NCBI GenBank assembly: GCA_016789175.1
Contig: JAEURK010000176.1
Location: 1-45,252, forward strand
Length of the DNA: 45,252 nt
From: Anaerolineales bacterium
GTDB taxonomy: Bacteria; Chloroflexota; Anaerolineae; Anaerolineales; UBA6663
Direction: 5' to 3'
A program made the translations under genes and the position numbers. Shown here in pieces: positions 41,819 through 45,252 of this stretch (its first letter is position 1; each line of letters begins with the position of its first letter). The notes below the pieces were generated by a model. The model worked only from the letters and a program-made list of their open reading frames with translations. It was not told where the DNA came from and did no database searches.

Positions 41819-43603
41819 ATGTCATCGCGTCCCGTGTTGAGCGCCGTCGCCGTTCTGGCCGGATCCGGCCTGATCGCACTGGCCGTGGCCGCGACGGCCG
41901 GTTCAGGGTCGTGGCCGTGGGCGCTCGGCCTGGGCGTGGCGCTCCTGGCAGTGCTTGGGCTGGCGTTGCAGGCCGCCGCTCCTCCGGCTCGCCCGGTTAT
42001 TTCGCCGGCGCCTGATCTGGTCGGAGCCGCGGCCCAAAGTCATGACGTCGTAGTCGAGGCGGCGGCCCGCCTGGCTGGGTTGATCGACATCCGCACGGTC
42101 TACCGCGCCTCGGCGACTGTGCTCGCGCGCGCGCTCGGCGCCGAGCGTTGCCTGCTCTTCGACTTCGATCGGCAAGAGGATCAGCTCCGCCAGAGCGAGC
42201 CACGTGGCGGACGGGTCGACCTGGTCGCGCAGCCGATGTTGCGCGATCTCCTCAACGGCGGCGCGCCGGTCATCGTGCACGCTCACGATCCGCGGCTATC
42301 CGACGCCGATCTGGCCTTGCTCCGCGATCACCACATGGTGACGCTGCTGACGGTGCCTATGCGCGTCGGCGATCATGTCGTCGGGCTGGCGCGTCTGTTG
42401 TTCGGCGAAGCGCGCGGCTTCGAGTCGTTCGAACTGCGCGCCGCCCAGACCCTGGCCAACCAGGCCGGTCTTTCCATCCAGAACGCGCGCGCCGTTCATG
42501 TGATCGCCGAGGATCGCGATCGTCTGGCGGCCGTTCTCAACGCCACCCACGATGGCGTCCTGCTGCTCGACTCGACCGGTCGTGTGTTGTTGACCAATCC
42601 GCGGCTCGAGGAATTCTGGGGGCTGCGCGGCTACCGCCTGTACAACCGCCCGCTGGCCGAGATGCTCGACGACCCGACGTTGCAGCTCGGCGACCGCCTG
42701 GGGCTGGCTCAGGCTGAACTCGAAGACTTGCTCCGCACCCTTCGAGCCGGGCTGGCGCTGAGCTTCTCGAAAGTGGAGTTCACCAGCCGCCTGCCCCGTG
42801 TCCGACATTTCGAGCGCACAGGCGCGCCCGTGCTCGACAGCCTGGACCGCGCCCTTGGTTGGGTCATCATCCTGCGCGACGTGACTGAGGAGCGCGAACT
42901 ACAACAGGTGCGCGACTCGCTCGGCAACATGATCGTGCACGATCTGCGCGGGCCGCTCGCCGCGATCCAAACCGGCCTGATGTTCGTGCGCGATCGCACC
43001 CCGGCCGAGCGAATGCCCGCGCTGGCGTTGCAGGCGATCGATCTGGCCCTGCGCTCCTGCAATCGGCTGCTGGGGTTGGTCAACGCTTTGCTCGACATCG
43101 CCAAGATGGAGAGCGGCGAGCTGCAACTGCAGCGCCGACCGACCGCGCTTGCCGCCGTGATCCAGGAGGTCGCCGATGAGCTCACCCCGCTGGCACGCGA
43201 CCAGGGCCTGACCCTCGCGATCGAAACCGCCGACTCGCTGCCACTCGCCTTGCTCGACCCCGAGAAGATGGTGCGCGTGCTGGCCAACCTGATCGACAAT
43301 GCGCTCAAGTTCACGCCGGCCGGTGGTGTGATCACGATCCGCGCCGTGCGCGACCCGGCCGACACCGAGCGAGCGCTGGTCGGAGTGCTGGACACGGGGC
43401 CCGGGATCCCGGATGAGTACAGCGGTCGGATCTTCGATCGGTTTGTCCAGATCGCGGGCCGCAAGGGAAACCGTTCAGGCTCGGGCCTGGGGCTCTCGTT
43501 CTGCAGGCTGACGGTCGAGGCGCACGGCGGCCGAATCTGGGTGGAGAACCGGCCGGAGGGCGGCAGCGCCTTCTACTTCACGCTGCCTCTGCAAGAGCGG
43601 TGA
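41819..43603 (+). CDS. Sensor histidine kinase (two membrane helices, GAF, PAS, HisKA, HATPase_c)
   Basis: 594 aa. Two N-terminal helices (AVAVLAGSGLIALAVAATAG; WALGLGVALLAVLGLALQAA) are followed by a GAF domain (residues ~75-225, ARALGAERCLLFDFDRQEDQ, LTVPMRVGDHVVGLARLLFG). A PAS domain (~232-355, LNATHDGVLLLDSTGRVLLT) comes next. The HisKA motif is NMIVHDLRGPLAAIQ (His374). ATPase boxes are NLIDNALKFTP, DTGPGIP, IFDRFVQ and GSGLGLSFCRLTVEAHGG. All residues needed for kinase activity are present. It has no adjacent response regulator, so its partner is encoded elsewhere; the lone CheY-like gene at 21098-21493 is one candidate. It lies 5 bp after the TPR gene. Confidence 0.93.
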   Translation: MSSRPVLSAVAVLAGSGLIALAVAATAGSGSWPWALGLGVALLAVLGLALQAAAPPARPVISPAPDLVGAAAQSHDVVVEAAARLAGLIDIRTVYRASATVLARALGAERCLLFDFDRQEDQLRQSEPRGGRVDLVAQPMLRDLLNGGAPVIVHAHDPRLSDADLALLRDHHMVTLLTVPMRVGDHVVGLARLLFGEARGFESFELRAAQTLANQAGLSIQNARAVHVIAEDRDRLAAVLNATHDGVLLLDSTGRVLLTNPRLEEFWGLRGYRLYNRPLAEMLDDPTLQLGDRLGLAQAELEDLLRTLRAGLALSFSKVEFTSRLPRVRHFERTGAPVLDSLDRALGWVIILRDVTEERELQQVRDSLGNMIVHDLRGPLAAIQTGLMFVRDRTPAERMPALALQAIDLALRSCNRLLGLVNALLDIAKMESGELQLQRRPTALAAVIQEVADELTPLARDQGLTLAIETADSLPLALLDPEKMVRVLANLIDNALKFTPAGGVITIRAVRDPADTERALVGVLDTGPGIPDEYSGRIFDRFVQIAGRKGNRSGSGLGLSFCRLTVEAHGGRIWVENRPEGGSAFYFTLPLQER

Positions 43604-43609
43604 TATAAT
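43604..43609 (+). promoter_or_regulatory. Extended -10 promoter of the FmdB gene
   Basis: TATAAT is preceded by TG one base away (TGATATAAT), an extended -10, and begins immediately after the kinase stop codon. No good -35 is visible. Confidence 0.6.
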
Positions 43610-43641
43610 ATTCTGCTTGAACGTAGTCGAGGAGACAGGGT

Positions 43642-43947
43642 ATGCCGACGTACACGTATCGCTGTAACAATTGCGGCGTCACGTTTGACCGAATCCAAAA
43701 GTTCACAGACAAGGCGCTCACCCGCTGCCCGGAATGCCGTGGCAAGGTGAATCGCGTGCCGCAGGCTTCGGCCGTCGTGTTCAAGGGGTCGGGCTGGTAC
43801 ATCAACGACAGCAAGGGCTCCAGCAAATCGAGTACTGCCAAGAGCCCGAAGAAGACCGCGGATACCACAGCCACCGAGACCAAGACCGAGACCGCCGAAA
43901 AGAAGCCGGCCGAAAAGGCCAGTACTGAAACGCCGGCCGCCAGCTAA
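43642..43947 (+). CDS. FmdB-family zinc-ribbon protein
   Basis: 101 aa, with the ribosome site GAGGAGACAGGGT before the ATG. The N-terminal zinc ribbon has Cys8, Cys11, Cys29 and Cys32 (YRCNNCGVTF and TRCPECRGKV), followed by FKGSGWYIND, the typical end of the FmdB domain. The remaining ~45 residues are a Lys/Glu/Thr/Ala-rich disordered tail. Members are called putative regulators after fmdB of formamidase clusters, but their general function is not established. It has its own promoter and a strong terminator. Confidence 0.9.
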   Translation: MPTYTYRCNNCGVTFDRIQKFTDKALTRCPECRGKVNRVPQASAVVFKGSGWYINDSKGSSKSSTAKSPKKTADTTATETKTETAEKKPAEKASTETPAAS

Positions 43948-43965
43948 CCGCGGCGGCTGTCCACG

Positions 43966-44019
43966 CCACACAAAAAGAAGCGGGCCCGGAAAGTTCCGGG
44001 CCCGCTTCTTTTTGTGTGG
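43966..44019. terminator. Long bidirectional terminator
   Basis: A stem of about 24 bp (CCACACAAAAAGAAGCGGGCCCGG with its complement) encloses the loop AAGT. It carries an A-run on the left arm and TTCTTTTTGT on the right, serving both the FmdB gene and the convergent gene. Confidence 0.9.
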
Positions 44020-44020
44020 A

Positions 44021-44323
44021 TCACAGCATCTGAAAGCCGTTGCGGGCTCGCACCAGGCGCTCCTGGTAGTTTTCGACAAAGCTGAGCAACTGCTCTTTGA
44101 GGGAGTGCCAGTCATCGGTGGCCATGATCTTGCGCATCGCGCCGAGATCTCGGGCCGTGCCACCGGACAGAATTTGCGGTGAGTTGCCGTGCTGGGTGTA
44201 CCAGGCATCGGTCGGCTCGATGCCCAGGCGCTGGATGCCCGGCACCCACTCGCGCACCATGAACTCGAAGTATTCTTGCTCACGCCCGGGCTTGATGTCC
44301 CAGGTCATCAGGATCTTCACCAT
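44021..44323 (-). CDS. Small protein, probable dimeric alpha/beta-barrel fold
   Basis: 100 aa. The pattern MVKILMTWDIKPGREQEYFE, FMVREWVPGIQRLGIEPTDA, WYTQHGNSPQILSGGTARDL, then LSFVENYQERLVRARN suggests a ferredoxin-like alpha/beta barrel of the NIPSNAP or Dabb type. No family can be named firmly, and no catalytic residues can be proposed. It follows the MBL gene by 8 bp on the same strand and ends at the long bidirectional terminator. Confidence 0.7.
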   Translation of the reverse strand: MVKILMTWDIKPGREQEYFEFMVREWVPGIQRLGIEPTDAWYTQHGNSPQILSGGTARDLGAMRKIMATDDWHSLKEQLLSFVENYQERLVRARNGFQML

Positions 44324-44331
44324 AGCAAGGC

Positions 44332-44976
44332 CTATGATAACGCGAATCGCGGCTCGAGGAGGACGACCTTCGACTCGTTGGGCAGGCCGCTTTTGCTGAT
44401 CTTCAACCCGGGTTCCGGGTTCGAAGCCTCGACGCCCATCTGCTTCAGAAACTTGCTGACCGGCTCCAGCGTCAGGACGATCCCCTCGGTGGCGTAGTGC
44501 ATGGGCACGATGATGGACGGCTCGATCAGCGACACCACTTCAGCGGCCTGGGTAGCGTTGAGGGCCGAGCCCCCGCCGACCGGGACCAAGGCTATGTCGA
44601 CCGCTCCGAGCGTCTCGATCTGCGTTTGAGTGGGCACATGCGCCAGGTCGCCCAGGTGCGCCACGGTCAAACCACCAAAGTCGAAGACGTAAATCGTGTT
44701 CCGCTCCGCCACGCTGCCGCGCTCACCGTCAGTAGTCACGCCCGTCACGAATACGCCCCCGATCTCATATTCTCCGGGGCCACGGATCGTATAGCGGGCT
44801 TCTCGCACCGCCGTGGCGTTGCTGTGGCCGGGCGCGCCATGACTGATCGTCACGACATCCGCGGTCAGGTCGGGCTCACGATACCCGACCGCCGCGCCGT
44901 AAGGGTCCGTCACGACGGCCGCCATCCCACGCTCTGCCAGGCGAAAACACGACAATCCGAACCAGGTGATCTCCAT
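44332..44976 (-). CDS. MBL-fold protein, UlaG/lactamase_B_3-like
   Basis: 214 aa from the ATG at 44976 (AGGG six nt upstream); a GTG at 44991 is an alternative. The order MEITWFGLSCFRLAERGMAA, VVTISHGAPGHSNA, IRGPGEYEIGGVFVTGV, TVAHLGDLAH and IIVPMHYAT follows the UlaG-like branch of metallo-beta-lactamase folds. The usual HxxxDH is altered (SHGAPGHSN lacks the Asp). One metal site may therefore be weakened, although the GD of HLGDLAH is present. The substrate is unknown. A minus-strand TATAAT lies about 90 nt upstream (45066-45071). Confidence 0.8.
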   Translation of the reverse strand: MEITWFGLSCFRLAERGMAAVVTDPYGAAVGYREPDLTADVVTISHGAPGHSNATAVREARYTIRGPGEYEIGGVFVTGVTTDGERGSVAERNTIYVFDFGGLTVAHLGDLAHVPTQTQIETLGAVDIALVPVGGGSALNATQAAEVVSLIEPSIIVPMHYATEGIVLTLEPVSKFLKQMGVEASNPEPGLKISKSGLPNESKVVLLEPRFALS

Positions 44977-45065
44977 AGGCGCCCTAGTCACAATCGCATC
45001 GAGTGATCGACCCGGTGTTACCGGATCCCGATCGCGTGTAATTCGTTCCGTACGTTCGAAAAGCG

Positions 45066-45071
45066 ATTATA
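45066..45071 (-). promoter_or_regulatory. Possible -10 box for the MBL operon
   Basis: The minus strand reads TATAAT, giving a leader of roughly 80 nt to the ATG at 44976. The -35 region is poor. The rest of the sequence to the window end (45072-45252) shows no gene that I can support. Confidence 0.45.
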
Positions 45072-45252
45072 ACATGCGCGGCCCGAATTGGAACGTTTGG
45101 GCTAGTCACTACCGGCGCTATCGCCTCTCATTCGCGAGGATTGGATAACGCCACGAGTTGCGTGCATGACGCGAATTGGCCCTGCCATCTGTCGCGCTTG
45201 ATTCTTTCGAAATCGAGCATCTTGAGGCTCGATCTCTGGGGATCGGCAATTC

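Noticed and set aside
45140..45252. Start of a further gene at the right edge
   Set aside because: No ribosome site or recognisable coding pattern; only a short ATCGAGC/GCTCGAT inverted repeat is seen.

Overview
The window looks like a chromosomal segment of a high-GC Chloroflexota bacterium, probably Anaerolineae or a relative. I infer this from four things. Secreted proteins and lipoproteins carry long Thr/Pro linkers (TPTRTPTPT type). There are TolB-like propeller lipoproteins, family-5 solute-binding lipoproteins paired with a peptidase-MA-type metalloprotease, and NarL-type two-component systems whose kinase has a large multi-spanning membrane region. The GC content is also high. The assignment rests on protein style only, because there is no rRNA here. 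About 37 protein genes, three tRNA genes (Arg-TCT, Lys-CTT, Asp-GTC) and many bidirectional hairpin terminators are seen. No phage, IS element, plasmid functions or CRISPR were found, so this reads as core or lineage-specific chromosome.

Layout. 1-2119: the end of a peptidase-MA-like membrane protein, translationally coupled to a family-5 solute-binding lipoprotein. 2103-3881 (-): carA followed by an MBL-fold hydrolase. 4488-7642: a NarL-type response regulator overlapping its sensor kinase. 7631-10932 (-): a Cys-less DJ-1/PfpI-like protein, then a STAND-type system split over two genes (sigma-region-4-like HTH plus NB-ARC ATPase, then a TPR protein). 11337-13039: an orphan response regulator paralogous to the first, and a propeller lipoprotein. 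13101-14904: a Gfo/Idh/MocA oxidoreductase and ThuA. 15046-16462: tRNA-Arg and another propeller lipoprotein. 16529-18614 (-): a two-gene unit of unrecognised proteins rich in winged-helix-like segments. 18720-21493: a DUF2007-like protein, a LysM/M23 peptidase, a DUF192 protein and a CheY-like regulator. 21735-24827: an ArsP_1/YcgR-type permease, its TIGR03943 partner and a membrane-anchored propeller protein.

24905-31476: a SET-domain protein, a DedA protein, a small unknown, an MBL protein, phosphoenolpyruvate carboxylase, an ABM-fold monooxygenase and a divergent TetR regulator. 31605-35377 (-): a second peptidase-MA plus solute-binding-protein pair, in the same order as at the window start. 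35506-37502: two tRNAs with recognisable promoters, then a repeat protein made of exact 399-bp units that ends in VYLPSLMKE. 37512-39701: an acyl-CoA-dehydrogenase-like flavoprotein and a divergent DapA-family aldolase. 39750-43947: a membrane TPR protein with a GAF/PAS histidine kinase, then an FmdB zinc ribbon. 44021-44976 (-): a small alpha/beta-barrel-like protein and an MBL-fold protein.

The genes form several independent short operons. The recurring theme is the cell surface and sensing: solute-binding lipoproteins, propellers, LysM/M23 wall hydrolase, two-component and STAND regulators. A few metabolic genes (carA, ppc, dapA-like, ThuA/Gfo) are scattered among them. The best candidates for undescribed biology are the winged-helix pair at 16529-18614, the split STAND pair at 8294-10932, and the duplicated protease/solute-binding-protein module.
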